Source of the DNA: Ctena decussata | Taxonomy: Eukaryota > Mollusca > Bivalvia > Lucinida > Lucinidae | Reading direction: 5' to 3' | NCBI GenBank assembly: GCA_963989385.1 | Contig: OZ022503.1 | Location: 67,988,123 to 68,052,122 of the forward strand | Length of the DNA: 64,000 bases | In this document: in pieces, positions 1 through 13,620 of the stretch | Numbering within the stretch: position 1 is the stretch's first letter | How the letters are laid out: every line of letters starts with the position of its first letter | The notes under the pieces: model-generated | Seen by the model: only the letters and a program-made list of their open reading frames with translations | Told to the model about the DNA's origin: nothing | Database searches by the model: none | Translations under genes and position numbers: made by a program

Positions 1-100
1 CAACGGAGAAAGGAGAATTTCAGGGCATTTTCTCCCAAGAAATATATGGGAATTATCTGTAATTTAGCACAGTTTCAGAACGATTCGTGAAAGTCACCTT
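1..100 (+). repeat. Partial monomer at left edge
   Basis: These are the last 100 bases of a monomer, beginning CAACGGAGAAAGG and running into the first anchor at 101. It matches the common form, so the array continues to the left of the window. Confidence 0.97.
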
Positions 101-3100
101 TTAAGAATAACTTCCACTGCAGGCCCATATATAAAAGTTTGCTCCTTTATTACTCTGCACATGGACAATTATTTGCGCTGTTATTTGCCCCAGGCATGTA
201 CCTATGTAATTACCGTTTACAGTGTAAAGATGGATGTTATCGGTCGCTGAACGTCGGAGCAGTAGGCGTTTAATGCATTTTCCCATAGGGTCCAATGCAA
301 AATTGACACCTCATTTTCTCCATTCTCAAGAGCTTTGAGTCTCTGCAAAACATATACATGTGTAGACACAAATAAGTGAAATAGAATGAAGGCTATTTCA
401 GCTTTAGCTTTTATTCCGTTTGGGAGCTAAAGTCGCACAAACTTTTGTTTACAAAAAATTCTATGGCCTATAGTTCGCAAGTTATGCAATCAGTTGACAT
501 AAGATTGTGCATGCATGTAGACATGTTAATGACCTTTATATATGCCAAGTTTCAGATGGCTACCTACTCATACAAGCAAGCAGTAGCGGTTTGAAATTTT
601 CACAATTTGGGCTACACGTTCGGGACGATTCGTGACCTTAGGTGACTTGCACAATTCGGGCTGAAACTAGTGCCAAATGAGAGGGTTGGGATAAACATTC
701 AATTGACCATATGTGCCAAAAATTCTCGTTCTTTAGTTTTCGAGTTATAGCCCCTGGAAGTCGAAAACTGCACGACTTTGCCCTCGAATATCTCGACAAC
801 GGAGAAAGGAGAATTTCAGGGCATTTTCTCCCAAGAAATATATGGGAATTATCTGTAATTTAGCACAGTTTCAGAACGATTCGTGAAAGTCACCTTTTAA
901 GAATAACTTCCACTGCAGGCCCATATATAAAAGTTTGCTCCTTTATTACTCTGCACATGGACAATTATTTGCGCTGCTATTTGCCCCAGGCATGTACCTA
1001 TGTAATTACCGTTTACAGTGTAAAGATGGATGTTATCGGTCGCTGAACGTCGGAGCAGTAGGCGTTTAATGCATTTCCCCATAGGGTCCAATGCAAAATT
1101 GACACCTCATTTTCTCCATTCTCAAGAGCTTTGAGTCTCTGCAAAACATATACATGTGTAGACACAAATAAGTGAAATAGAATGAAGGCTATTTCAGCTT
1201 TAGCTTTTATTCCGTTTGGGAGCTAAAGTCGCACAAACTTTTGTTTACAAAAATTTCGATGGCCTATAGTTCGCAAGTTATGCAATCAGTTGACATAAGA
1301 TTGTGCATGCATGTAGACATGTTAATGACCTTTATATATGCCAAGTTTCAGATGGCTACCTACTCATACAAGCAAGCAGTAGCGGTTTGAAATTTTCACA
1401 ATTTGGGCTACACGTTCGGGACGATTCGTGACTTTAGGTGACTTGCACAATTTGGGCTGAAACTAGTGCCAAATGAGAGGGTTGGGATAAACATTCAATT
1501 GACCATATGTGCCAAAAATTATCGTTCTTTAGTTTTCGAGTTATAGCCCCTGGAAGTCGAAAACTGCACGACTTTGCCCTCGAATATCTCGACAACGGAG
1601 AAAGGAGAATTTCAGGGCATTTTCTCCCAAGAAATATATGGGAATTATCTGTAATTTAGCACAGTTTCAGAACGATTCGTGAAAGTCACCTTTTAAGAAT
1701 AACTTCCACTGCAGGCCCATATATAAAAGTTTGCTCCTTTATTGCTCTGCACATGGACAATTATTTGCGCTGTTATTTGCCCCAGGCATGTACCTATGTA
1801 ATTACCGTTTACAGTGTAAAGATGGATGTTATCGGTCGCTGAACGTCGGAGCAGTAGGCGTTTAATGCATTTTCCCATAGGGTCCAATGCAAAATTGACA
1901 CCTCATTTTCTCCATTCTCAAGAGCTTTGAGTCTCTGCAAAACATATACATGTGTAGACACAAATAAGTGAAATAGAATGAAGGCTATTTCAGCTTTAGC
2001 TTTTATTCCGTTTGGGAGCTAAAGTCGCACAAACTTTTGTTTACAAAAATTTCGATGGCCTATAGTTCGCAAGTTATGCAATCAGTTGACATAAGATTGT
2101 GCATGCATGTAGACATGTTAATGACCTTTATATATGCCAAGTTTCAGATGGCTACCTACTCATACAAGCAAGCAGTAGCGGTTTGAAATTTTCACAATTT
2201 GGGCTACACGTTCGGGACGATTCGTGACCTTAGGTGACTTGCACAATTCGGGCTGAAACTAGTGCCAAATGAGAGGGTTGGGATAAACATTCAATTGACC
2301 ATATGTGCCAAAAATTGTCGTTCTTTAGTGTTCGAGTTATAGCCCCTGGAAGTCGAAAACTGCACGACTTTGCCCTCGAATATCTCGACAACGGAGAAAG
2401 GAGAATTTCAGGGCATTTTCTCCCAAGAAATATATGGGAATTATCTGTAATTTAGCACAGTTTCAGAACGATTCGTGAAAGTCACCTTTTAAGAATAACT
2501 TCCACTGCAGGCCCATATATAAAAGTTTGCTCCTTTATTACTCTGCACATGGACAATTATTTGCGCTGTTATTTGCCCCAGGCATGTACCTATGTAATTA
2601 CCGTTTACAGTGTAAAGATGGATGATTTCGGTCGCTGAACGTCGGAGCAGTAGGCGTTTAATGCATTTTCCCATAGGGTCCAATGCAAAATTGACACCTC
2701 ATTTTCTCCATTCTCAAGAGCTTTGAGTCTCTGCAAAACATATACATGTGTAGACACAAATAAGTGAAATAGAATGAAGGCTATTTCAGCTTTAGCTTTT
2801 ATTCCGTTTGGGAGCTAAAGTCGCACAAACTTTTGTTTACAAAAATTTCTATGGCCTATAGTTCGCAAGTTATGCAATCAGTTGACATAAGATTGTGCAT
2901 GCATGTAGACATGTTAATGACCTTTATATATGCCAAGTTTCAGATGGCTACCTACTCATACAAGCAAGCAGTAGCGGTTTGAAATTTTCACAATTTGGGC
3001 TACACGTTCGGGACGATTCGTGACCTTAGGTGACTTGCACAATTCGGGCTGAAACTAGTGCCAAATGAGAGGGTTGGGATAAACATTCAATTGACCATAT

Positions 3101-6100
3101 GTGCCAAAAATTCTCGTTCTTTAGTTTTCGAGTTATAGCCCCTGGAAGTCGAAAACTGCACGACTTTGCCCTCGAATATCTCGACAACGGAGAAAGGAGA
3201 ATTTCAGGGCATTTTCTCCCAAGAAATATATGGGAATTATCTGTAATTTAGCACAGTTTCAGAACGATTCGTGAAAGTCACCTTTTAAGAATAACTTCCA
3301 CTGCAGGCCCATATATAAAAGTTTGCTCCTTTATTACTCTGCACATGGACAATTATTTGCGCTGTTATTTGCCCCAGGAATGTACCTATGTAATTACCGT
3401 TTACAGTGTAAAGATGGATGATTTCGGTCGCTGAACGTCGGAGCAGTAGGCGTTTAATGCATTTTCCCATAGGGTCCAATGCAAAATTGACACCTCATTT
3501 TCTCCATTCTCAAGAGCTTTGAGTCTCTGCAAAACATATACATGTGTAGACACAAATAAGTGAAATAGAATGAAGGCTATTTCAGCTTTAGCTTTTATTC
3601 CGTTTGGGAGCTAAAGTCGCACAAACTTTTGTTTACAAAAATTTCGATGGCCTATAGTTCGCAAGTTATGCAATCAGTTGACATAAGATTGTGCATGCAT
3701 GTAGACATGTTAATGACCTTCATATATGCCAAGTTTCAGATGGCTACCTACTCATACAAGCAAGCAGTAGCGGTTTGAAATTTTCACAATTTGGGCTACA
3801 CGTTCGGGACGATTCGTGACCTTAGGTGACTTGCACAATTCGGGCTGAAACTAGTGCCAAATGAGAGGGTTGGGATAAACATTCAATTGACCATATGTGC
3901 CAAAAATATTCGTTCTTTAGTTTTCGAGTTATAGCCCCTGGAAGTCGAAAACTGCACGACTTTGCCCTCGAATATCTCGACAACGGAGAAAGGAGAATTT
4001 CAGGGCATTTTCTCCCAAGAAATATATGGGAATTATCTGTAATTTAGCACAGTTTCAGAACGATTCGTGAAAGTCACCTTTTAAGAATAACTTCCACTGC
4101 AGGCCCATATATAAAAGTTTGCTCCTTTATTACTCTGCACAAGGACAATTATTTGCGCTGTTATTTGCCCCAGGCATGTACCTATGTAATTACCGTTTAC
4201 AGTGTAAAGATGGATGTTATCGGTCGCTGAACGTCGGAGCAGTAGGCGTTTAATGCATTTTCCCATAGGGTCCAATGCAAAATTGACACCTCATTTTCTC
4301 CATTTTCAAGAGCTTTGAGTCTCTGCAAAACATATACATGTGTAGACACAAATAAGTGAAATAGAATGAAGGCTATTTCAGCTTTAGCTTTTATTCCGTT
4401 TGGGAGCTAAAGTCGCACAAACTTTTGTTTACAAAAATTTCGATGGCCTATAGTTCATAAGTTATGCAATCAGTTGACATAAGATTGTGCATGCATGTAG
4501 ACATGTTAATGACCTTTATATATGCCAAGTTTCAGATGGCTACCTACTCATACAAGCAAGCAGTAGCGGTTTGAAATTTTCACAATTTGGGCTACACGTT
4601 CGGGACGATTCGTGACCTTAGGTGACTTGCACAATTCGGGCTGAAACTAGTGCCAAATGAGAGGGTTGGGATAAACATTCAATTGACCATATGTGCCAAA
4701 AATATTCGTTCTTTAGTTTTCGAGTTATAGCCCCTGGAAGTCGAAAACTGCACGACTTTGCCCTCGAATATCTCGACAACGGAGAAAGGAGAATTTCAGG
4801 GCATTTTCTCCCAAGAAATATATGGGAATTATCTGTAATTTAGCACAGTTTCAGAACGATTCGTGAAAGTCACCTTTTAAGAATAACTTCCACTGCAGGC
4901 CCATATATGAAAGTTTGCTCCTTTATTACTCTGCACATGGACAATTATTTGCGCTGTTATTTGCCCCAGGCATGTACCTATGTAATTACCGTTTACAGTG
5001 TAAAGATGGATGTTATCGGTCGCTGAACGTCGGAGCAGTAGGCGTTTAATGCATTTTCCCATAGGGTCCAATGCAAAATTGACACCTCATTTTCTCCATT
5101 CTCAAGAGCTTTGAGTCTCTGCAAAACATATACATGTGTAGACACAAATAAGTGAAATAGAATGAAGGCTATTTCAGCTTTAGCTTTTATTCCGTTTGGG
5201 AGCTAAAGTCGCACAAACTTTTGTTTACAAAAATTTCGATGGCCTATAGTTCGCAAGTTATGCAATCAGTTGACATCAGATTGTGCATGCATGTAGACAT
5301 GTTAATGACCTTTATATATGCCAAGTTTCAGATGGCTACCTACTCATACAAGCAAGCAGTAGCGGTTTGAAATTTTCACAATTTGGGCTACACGTTCGGG
5401 ACGATTCGTGACTTAGGTGACTTGCACAATTCGGGCTGAAACTAGTGCCAAATGAGAGGGTTGGGATAAACATTCAATTGACCATATGTGCCAAAAATTC
5501 TCGTTCTTAAGTTTTCGAGTTATAGCCCCTGGAAGTCGAAAACTGCACGACTTTGCCCTCGAATATCTCGACAACGGAGAAAGGAGAATTTCAGGGCATT
5601 TTCTCCCAAGAAATATATGGGAATTATCTGTAATTTAGCACAGTTTCAGAACGATTCGTGAAAGTCACCTTTTAAGAATAACTTCCACTGCAGGCCCATA
5701 TATAAAAGTTTGCTCCTTTATTACTCTGCACATGGACAATTATTTGCGCTGTTATTTGCCCCAGGCATGTACCTATGTAATTACCGTTTACAGTGTAAAG
5801 ATGGATGTTATCGGTCGCTGAACGTCGGAGCAGTAGGCGTTTAATGCATTTTCCCATAGGGTCCAATGCAAAATTGACACCTCATTTTCTCCATTCTCAA
5901 GAGCTTTGAGTCTCTGCAAAACATATACATGTGTAGACACAAATAAGTGAAATAGAATGAAGGCTATTTCAGCTTTAGCTTTTATTCCGTTTGGGAGCTA
6001 AAGTCGCACAAACTTTTGTTTACAAAAATTTCGATGGCCTATAGTTCGCAAGTTATGCAATCAGTTGACATAAGATTGTGCATGCATGTAGACATGTTAA

Positions 6101-6467
6101 TGACCTTTATATATGCCAAGTTTCAGATGGCTACCTACTCATACAAGCAAGCAGTAGCGGTTTGAAATTTTCACAATTTGGGCTACACGTTCGGGACGAT
6201 TCGTGTCCTTAGGTGACTTGCACAATTCGGGCTGAAACTAGTGCCAAATGAGAGGGTTGGGATAAACATTCAATTGACCATATGTGCCAAAAATTCTCGT
6301 TCTTTAGTTTTCGAGTTATAGCCCCTGGAAGTCGAAAACTGCACGACTTTACCCTCGAATATCTCGACAACGGAGAAAGGAGAATTTCAGGGCATTTTCT
6401 CCCAAGAAATATATGGGAATTATCTGTAATTTAGCACAGTTTCAGAACGATTCGTGAAAGTCACCTT
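101..6467 (+). repeat. Monomers M1-M8, heterogeneous left block
   Basis: Eight copies with more scattered differences than most of the array. M1 and M4 share CTATGG instead of CGATGG near 461 and 2849. M4 and M5 share GATGATTTCGG instead of GATGTTATCGG near 2628 and 3424. The ends of M5 and M6 share AAATATTCG near 3907 and 4703. M6 carries the AAGGACAATT variant (4141) that is common only in 29-46 kb. M7 has TATATGAAAG in place of TATATAAAAG near 4905, ATCAGA near 5277 and one missing base near 5411, so it is 795 bp. M2 has several private changes, including GCTGCTATTT near 973 and ACTTTAGG near 1431. The mixture suggests older copies or less frequent homogenisation here, which is an inference from visible variants only. 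Confidence 0.9.
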
Positions 6468-7252
6468 TTAAGAATAACTTCCACTGCAGGCAGTTTGCTC
6501 CTTTATTACTCTGCACATGGACAATTATTTGCGCTGTTATTTGCCCCAGGCATGTACCTATGTAATTACCGTTTACAGTGTAAAGATGGATGTTATCGGT
6601 CGCTGAACGTCGGAGCAGTAGGCGTTTAATGCATTTTCCCATAGGGTCCAATGCAAAATTGACACCTCATTTTCTCCATTCTCAAGAGCTTTGAGTCTCT
6701 GCAAAACATATACATGTGTAGACACAAATAAGTGAAATAGAATGAAGGCTATTTCAGCTTTAGCTTTTATTCCGTTTGGGAGCTAAAGTCGCACAAACTT
6801 TTGTTTACAAAAATTTCGATGGCCTATAGTTCGCAAGTTATGCAATCAGTTGACATAAGATTGTGCATGCATGTAGACATGTTAATGACCTTTATATATG
6901 CCAAGTTTCAGATGGCTACCTACTCATACAAGCAAGCAGTAGTGGTTTGAAATTTTTACAATTTGGGCTACACGTTCGGGACGATTCGTGACCTTAGGTG
7001 ACTTGCACAATTCGGGCTGAAACTAGTGCCAAATGAGAGGGTTGGGATAAACATTCAATTGACCATATGTGCCAAAAATTCTCGTTCTTTAGTTTTCGAG
7101 TTATAGCCCCTGGAAGTCGAAAACTGCACGACTTTGCCCTCGAATATCTCGACAACGGAGAAAGGAGAATTTCAGGGCATTTTCTCCCAAGAAATATATG
7201 GGAATTATCTGTAATTTAGCACAGTTTCAGAACGATTCGTGAAAGTCACCTT
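6468..7252 (+). repeat. Monomer M9 (785 bp) with an 11-base internal deletion
   Basis: Just after CTGCAGGC the bases CCATATATAAA are missing; the junction lies between 6491 and 6492. This removes the TATA-like motif present in other copies. The rest of the unit is ordinary apart from AGTAGTGG and TTTTTACAATTT near 6940-6962. The deletion also changes the carboxyl end of the recurrent minus-strand open frame. It is the only large deletion in the window and has not spread to another copy here. Confidence 0.95.
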
Positions 7253-10200
7253 TTAAGAATAACTTCCACTGCAGGCCCATATATAAAAGTTTGCTCCTTT
7301 ATTACTCTGCACATGGACAATTATTTGCGCTGTTATTTGCCCCAGGCATGTACCTATGTAATTACCGTTTACAGTGTAAAGATGGATGTTATCGGTCGCT
7401 GAACGTCGGAGCAGTAGGCGTTTAATGCATTTTCCCATAGGGTCCAATGCAAAATTGACACCTCATTTTCTCCATTCTCAAGAGCTTTGAGTCTCTGCAA
7501 AACATATACATGTGTAGACACAAATAAGTGAAATAGAATGAAGGCTATTTCAGCTTTAGCTTTTATTCCGTTTGGGAGCTAAAGTCGCACAAACTTTTGT
7601 TTACAAAAATTTCGATGGCCTATAGTTCGCAAGTTATGCAATCAGTTGACATAAGATTGTGCATGCATGTAGACATGTTAATGACCTTTATATATGCCAA
7701 GTTTCAGATGGCTACCTGCTCATACAAGCAAGCAGTAGCGGTTTGAAATTTTCACAATTTGGGCTACACGTTCGGGACGATTCGTGACCTTAGGTGACTT
7801 GCACAACTCGGGCTGAAACTAGTGCCAAATGAGAGGGTTGGGATAAACATTCAATTGACCATATGTGCCAAAAATTCTCGTTCTTTAGTTTTCGAGTTAT
7901 AGCCCCTGGAAGTCGAAAACTGCACGACTTTGCCCTCGAATATCTCGACAACGGAGAAAGGAGAATTTCAGGGCATTTTCTCCCAAGAAATATATGGGAA
8001 TTATCTGTAATTTAGCACAGTTTCAGAACGATTCGTGAAAGTCACCTTTTAAGAATAACTTCCACTGCAGGCCCATATATAAAAGTTTGCTCCTTTATTA
8101 CTCTGCACATGGACAATTATTTGCGCTGTTATTTGCCCCAGGCATGTACCTATGTAATTACCGTTTACAGTGTAAAGATGGATGTTATCGGTCGCTGAAC
8201 GTCGGAGCAGTAGGCGTTTAATGCATTTTCCCATAGGGTCCAATGCAAAATTGACACCTCATTTTCTCCATTCTCAAGAGCTTTGAGTCTCTGCAAAACA
8301 TATACATGTGTAGACACAAATAAGTGAAATAGAATGAAGGCTATTTCAGCTTTAGCTTTTATTCCGTTTGGGAGCTAAAGTCGCACAAACTTTTGTTTAC
8401 AAAAATTTCGATGGCCTATAGTTCGCAAGTTATGCAATCAGTTGACATAAGATTATGCATGCATGTAGACATGTTAATGACCTTTATATATGCCAAGTTT
8501 CAGATGGCTACCTACTCATACAAGCAAGCAGTAGCGGTTTGAAATTTTCACAATTTGGGCTACACGTTCGGGACGATTCGTGACCTTAGGTGACTTGCAC
8601 AATTCGGGCTGAAACTAGTGCCAAATGAGAGGGTTGGGATAAACATTCAATTGACCATATGTGCCAAAAATTCTCGTTCTTTAGTTTTCGAGTTATAGCC
8701 CCTGGAAGTCGAAAACTGCACGACTTTGCCCTCGAATATCTCGACAACGGAGAAAGGAGAATTTCAGGGCATTTTCTCCCAAGAAATATATGGGAATTAT
8801 CTGTAATTTAGCACAGTTTCAGAACGATTCGTGAAAGTCACCTTTTAAGAATAACTTCCACTGCAGGCCCATATATAAAAGTTTGCTCCTTTATTACTCT
8901 GCACATGGACAATTATTTGCGCTGTTATTTGCCCCAGGCATGTACCTATGTAATTACCGTTTACAGTGTAAAGATGGATGTTATCGGTCGCTGAACGTCG
9001 GAGCAGTAGGCGTTTAATGCATTTTCCCATAGGGTCCAATGCAAAATTGACACCTCATTTTCTCCATTCTCAAGAGCTTTGAGTCTCTGCAAAACATATA
9101 CATGTTTAGACACAAATAAGTGAAATAGAATGAAGGCTATTTCAGCTTTAGCTTTTATTCCGTTTGGGAGCTAAAGTCGCACAAACTTTTGTTTACAAAA
9201 ATTTCGATGGCCAATAGTTCGCAAGTTATGCAATCAGTTGACATAAGATTGTGCATGCATGTAGACATGTTAATGACCTTTATATATGCCAAGTTTCAGA
9301 TGGCTACCTACTCATACAAGCAAGCAGTAGCGGTTTGAAATTTTCACAATTTGGGCTACACGTTCGGGACGATTCGTGACCTTAGGTGACTTGCACAATT
9401 CGGGCTGAAACTAGTGCCAAATGAGAGGGTTGGGATAAACATTCAATTGACCATATGTGCCAAAAATTCTCGTTCTTTAGTTTTCGAGTTATAGCCCCTG
9501 GACGTCGAAAACTGCACGACTTTGCCCTCGAATATCTCGACAACGGAGAAAGGAGAATTTCAGGGCATTTTCTCCTAAGAAATTTATGGGAATTAACTGT
9601 AATTTAGCACAGTTTCAGAACGATTCGTGATAGTCACCTTTTAAGAATAACTTCCACTGCAGGCCCATATATAAAAGTTTGCTCCTTTATTACTCTGCAC
9701 ATGGACAATTATTTGCGCTGTTATTTGCCCCAGGCATGTACCTATGTAATTACCGTTTACAGTGTAAAGATGGATGTTATCGGTCGCTGAACGTCGGAGC
9801 AGTAGGCGTTTAATGCATTTTCCCATAGGGTCCAATGCAAAATTGACACCTCATTTTCTCCATTCTCAAGAGCTTTGAGTCTCTGCAAAACATATACATG
9901 TGTAGACACAAATAAGTGAAATAGAATGAAGGCTATTTCAGCTTTAGCTTTTATTCCGTTTGGGAGCTAAAGTCGCACAAACTTTTGTTTACAAAAATTT
10001 CGATGGCCTATAGTTCGCAAGTTATGCAATCAGTTGACATAAGATTGTGCATGCATGTAGACATGTTAATGACCTTTATATATGCCAAGTTTCAGATGGC
10101 TACCTACTCATACAAGCAAGCAGTAGCGGTTTGAAATTTTCACAATTTGGGCTACACGTTCGGGACGATTCGTGACCTTAGGTGACTTGCACAATTCGGG

Positions 10201-10436
10201 CTGAAACTAGTGCCAAATGAGAGGGTTGGGATAAACATTCAATTGACCATATGTGCCAAAAATTCTCGTTCTTTAGTTTTCGAGTTATAGCCCCTGGAAG
10301 TCGAAAACTGCACGACTTTGCCCTCGAATATCTCGACAACGGAGAAAGGAGAATTTCAGGGCATTTTCTCCCAAGAAATATATGGGAATTATCTGTAATT
10401 TAGCACAGTTTCAGAACGATTCGTGAAAGTCACCTT
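7253..10436 (+). repeat. Monomers M10-M13
   Basis: Four 796-bp copies. M10 carries CCTGCTCAT near 7715 and CACAACTCGG near 7803, a pair of changes seen together again in M15 and M17. M11 has GATTATGC near 8452. M12 has ATGTTTAG near 9103, CCAATAG near 9211 and GGACGTCG at 9500. The M12-M13 junction adds TCCTAAGAAATTTATGG near 9572 and GTGATAG near 9628. The GGACGTCG plus GTGATAG pair reappears exactly 4776 bases downstream at the M18-M19 junction. Confidence 0.9.
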
Positions 10437-13400
10437 TTAAGAATAACTTCCACTGCAGGCCCATATATAAAAGTTTGCTCCTTTATTACTCTGCACATGG
10501 ACAATTATTTGCGCTGTTATTTGCCCCAGGCATGTACCTATGTAATTACCGTTTACAGTGTAAAGATGGATGTTATCGGTCGCTGAACGTCGGAGCAGTA
10601 GGCGTTTAATGCATTTTCCCATAGGGTCCAATGCAAAATTGACACCTCATTTTCTCCATTCTCAAGAGCTTTGAGTCTCTGCAAAACATATACATGTGTA
10701 GACACAAATAAGTGAAATAGAATGAAGGCTATTTCAGCTTCAGCTTTTATTCCGTTTGGGAGCTAAAGTCGCACAAACTTTTGTTTACAAAAATTTCGAT
10801 GGCCTATAGTTCGCAAGTTATGCAATCAGTTGACATAAGATTGTGCATGCATGTAGACATGTTAATGACCTTTATATATGCCAAGTTTCAGATGGCTACC
10901 TGCTCATACAAGCAAGCAGTAGCGGTTTGAAATTTTCACAATTTGGGCTACACGTTCGGGACGATTCGTGACCTTAGGTGACTTGCACAATTCGGGCTGA
11001 AACTAGTGCCAAATGAGAGGTTTGGGATAAACATTCAATTGACCATATGTGCCAAAAATTCTCGTTCTTTAGTTTTCGAGTTATAGCCCCTGGAAGTCGA
11101 AAACTGCACGACTTTGCCCTCGAATATCTCGACAACGGAGAAAGGAGAATTTCAGGGCATTTTCTCCCAAGAAATATATGGGAATTATCTGTAATTTAGC
11201 ACAGTTTCAGAACGATTCGTGAAAGTCACCTTTTAAGAATAACTTCCACTGCAGGCCCATATATAAAAGTTTGCTCCTTTATTACTCTGCACATGGACAA
11301 TTATTTGCGCTGTTATTTGCCCCAGGCATGTACCTATGTAATTACCGTTTACAGTGTAAAGATGGATGTTATCGGTCGCTGAACGTCGGAGCAGTAGGCG
11401 TTTAATGCATTTTCCCATAGGGTCCAATGCAAAATTGACACCTCATTTTCTCCATTCTCAAGAGCTTTGAGTCTCTGCAAAACATATACATGTGTAGACA
11501 CAAATAAGTGAAATAGAATGAAGGCTATTTCAGCTTTAGCTTTTATTCCGTTTGGGAGCTAAAGTCGCACAAACTTTTGTTTACAAAAATTTCGATGGCC
11601 TATAGTTCGCAAGTTATGCAATCAGTTGACATAAGATTGTGCATGCATGTAGACATGTTAATGACCTTTATATATGCCAAGTTTCAGATGGCTACCTGCT
11701 CATACAAGCAAGCAGTAGCGGTTTGAAATTTTCACAATTTGGGCTACACGTTCGGGACGATTCGTGACCTTAGGTGACTTGCACAACTCGGGCTGAAACT
11801 AGTGCCAAATGAGAGGGTTGGGATAAACATTCAATTGACCATATGTGCCAAAAATTCTCGTTCTTTAGTTTTCGAGTTATAGCCCCTGGAAGTCGAAAAC
11901 TGCACGACTTTGCCCTCGAATATCTCGACAACGGAGAAAGGAGAATTTCAGGGCATTTTCTCCCAAGAAATATATGGGAATTATCTGTAATTTAGCACAG
12001 TTTCAGAACGATTCGTGAAAGTCACCTTTTAAGAATAACTTCCACTGCAGGCCCATATATAAAAGTTTGCTCCTTTATTACTCTGCACATGGACAATTAT
12101 TTGCGCTGTTATTTGCCCCAGGCATGTACCTATGTAATTACCGTTTACAGTGTAAAGATGGATGTTATCGGTCGCTGAACGTCGGAGCAGTAGGCGTTTA
12201 ATGCATTTTCCCATAGGGTCCAATGCAAAATTGACACCTCATTTTCTCCATTCTCAAGAGCTTTGAGTCTCTGCAAAACATATACATGTGTAGACACAAA
12301 TAAGTGAAATAGAATGAAGGCTATTTCAGCTTCAGCTTTTATTCCGTTTGGGAGCTAAAGTCGCACAAACTTTTGTTTACAAAAATTTCGATGGCCTATA
12401 GTTCGCAAGTTATGCAATCAGTTGACATAAGATTGTGCATGCATGTAGACATGTTAATGACCTTTATATATGCCAAGTTTCAGATGGCTACCTGCTCATA
12501 CAAGCAAGCAGTAGCGGTTTGAAATTTTCACAATTTGGGCTACACGTTCGGGACGATTCGTGACCTTAGGTGACTTGCACAATTCGGGCTGAAACTAGTG
12601 CCAAATGAGAGGTTTGGGATAAACATTCAATTGACCATATGTGCCAAAAATTCTCGTTCTTTAGTTTTCGAGTTATAGCCCCTGGAAGTCGAAAACTGCA
12701 CGACTTTGCCCTCGAATATCTCGACAACGGAGAAAGGAGAATTTCAGGGCATTTTCTCCCAAGAAATATATGGGAATTATCTGTAATTTAGCACAGTTTC
12801 AGAACGATTCGTGAAAGTCACCTTTTAAGAATAACTTCCACTGCAGGCCCATATATAAAAGTTTGCTCCTTTATTACTCTGCACATGGACAATTATTTGC
12901 GCTGTTATTTGCCCCAGGCATGTACCTATGTAATTACCGTTTACAGTGTAAAGATGGATGTTATCGGTCGCTGAACGTCGGAGCAGTAGGCGTTTAATGC
13001 ATTTTCCCATAGGGTCCAATGCAAAATTGACACCTCATTTTCTCCATTCTCAAGAGCTTTGAGTCTCTGCAAAACATATACATGTGTAGACACAAATAAG
13101 TGAAATAGAATGAAGGCTATTTCAGCTTTAGCTTTTATTCCGTTTGGGAGCTAAAGTCGCACAAACTTTTGTTTACAAAAATTTCGATGGCCTATAGTTC
13201 GCAAGTTATGCAATCAGTTGACATAAGATTGTGCATGCATGTAGACATGTTAATGACCTTTATATATGCCAAGTTTCAGATGGCTACCTGCTCATACAAG
13301 CAAGCAGTAGCGGTTTGAAATTTTCACAATTTGGGCTACACGTTCGGGACGATTCGTGACCTTAGGTGACTTGCACAACTCGGGCTGAAACTAGTGCCAA

Positions 13401-13620
13401 ATGAGAGGGTTGGGATAAACATTCAATTGACCATATGTGCCAAAAATTCTCGTTCTTTAGTTTTCGAGTTATAGCCCCTGGAAGTCGAAAACTGCACGAC
13501 TTTGCCCTCGAATATCTCGACAACGGAGAAAGGAGAATTTCAGGGCATTTTCTCCCAAGAAATATATGGGAATTATCTGTAATTTAGCACAGTTTCAGAA
13601 CGATTCGTGAAAGTCACCTT
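10437..13620 (+). repeat. Duplicated dimer, M14-M15 and M16-M17
   Basis: M14 and M16 share CTTCAGC (10741, 12333), CCTGCTC and GAGGTTTGGG near 11017 and 12610. M15 and M17 share CCTGCTC plus CACAACTCGG (near 11783 and 13375). The alternation has a period of 1592 bases, two monomers, and indicates a recent tandem duplication of a two-monomer segment. The CTTCAGC change breaks one base pair of the inverted repeat described at 20291-20321. Confidence 0.88.

Noticed and set aside
290..330. Bacterial-type promoter from TTGACA near 292 and another TTGACA-like site near 494
   Set aside because: No acceptable -10 element at 16-18 bases, and the array is not bacterial in character.
140..415. Minus-strand AATAAA polyadenylation signals (from TTTATT near 146 and 409)
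   Set aside because: Two hexamers per monomer are unremarkable in AT-rich DNA, and one lies inside the open frame; no transcript structure supports them.
618..640. RNA polymerase III B box at GTTCGGGAC
   Set aside because: One mismatch to GWTCRANNC and no properly spaced A box upstream; no tRNA-like fold seen.
101..896. CENP-B box (TTCG, four bases, A, two bases, CGGG)
   Set aside because: Each TTCG and CCCG occurrence checked by eye fails. The nearest are TTCGAGTTATAGCCC and TTCGTGAAAGTCACC, which lack the CGGG half.
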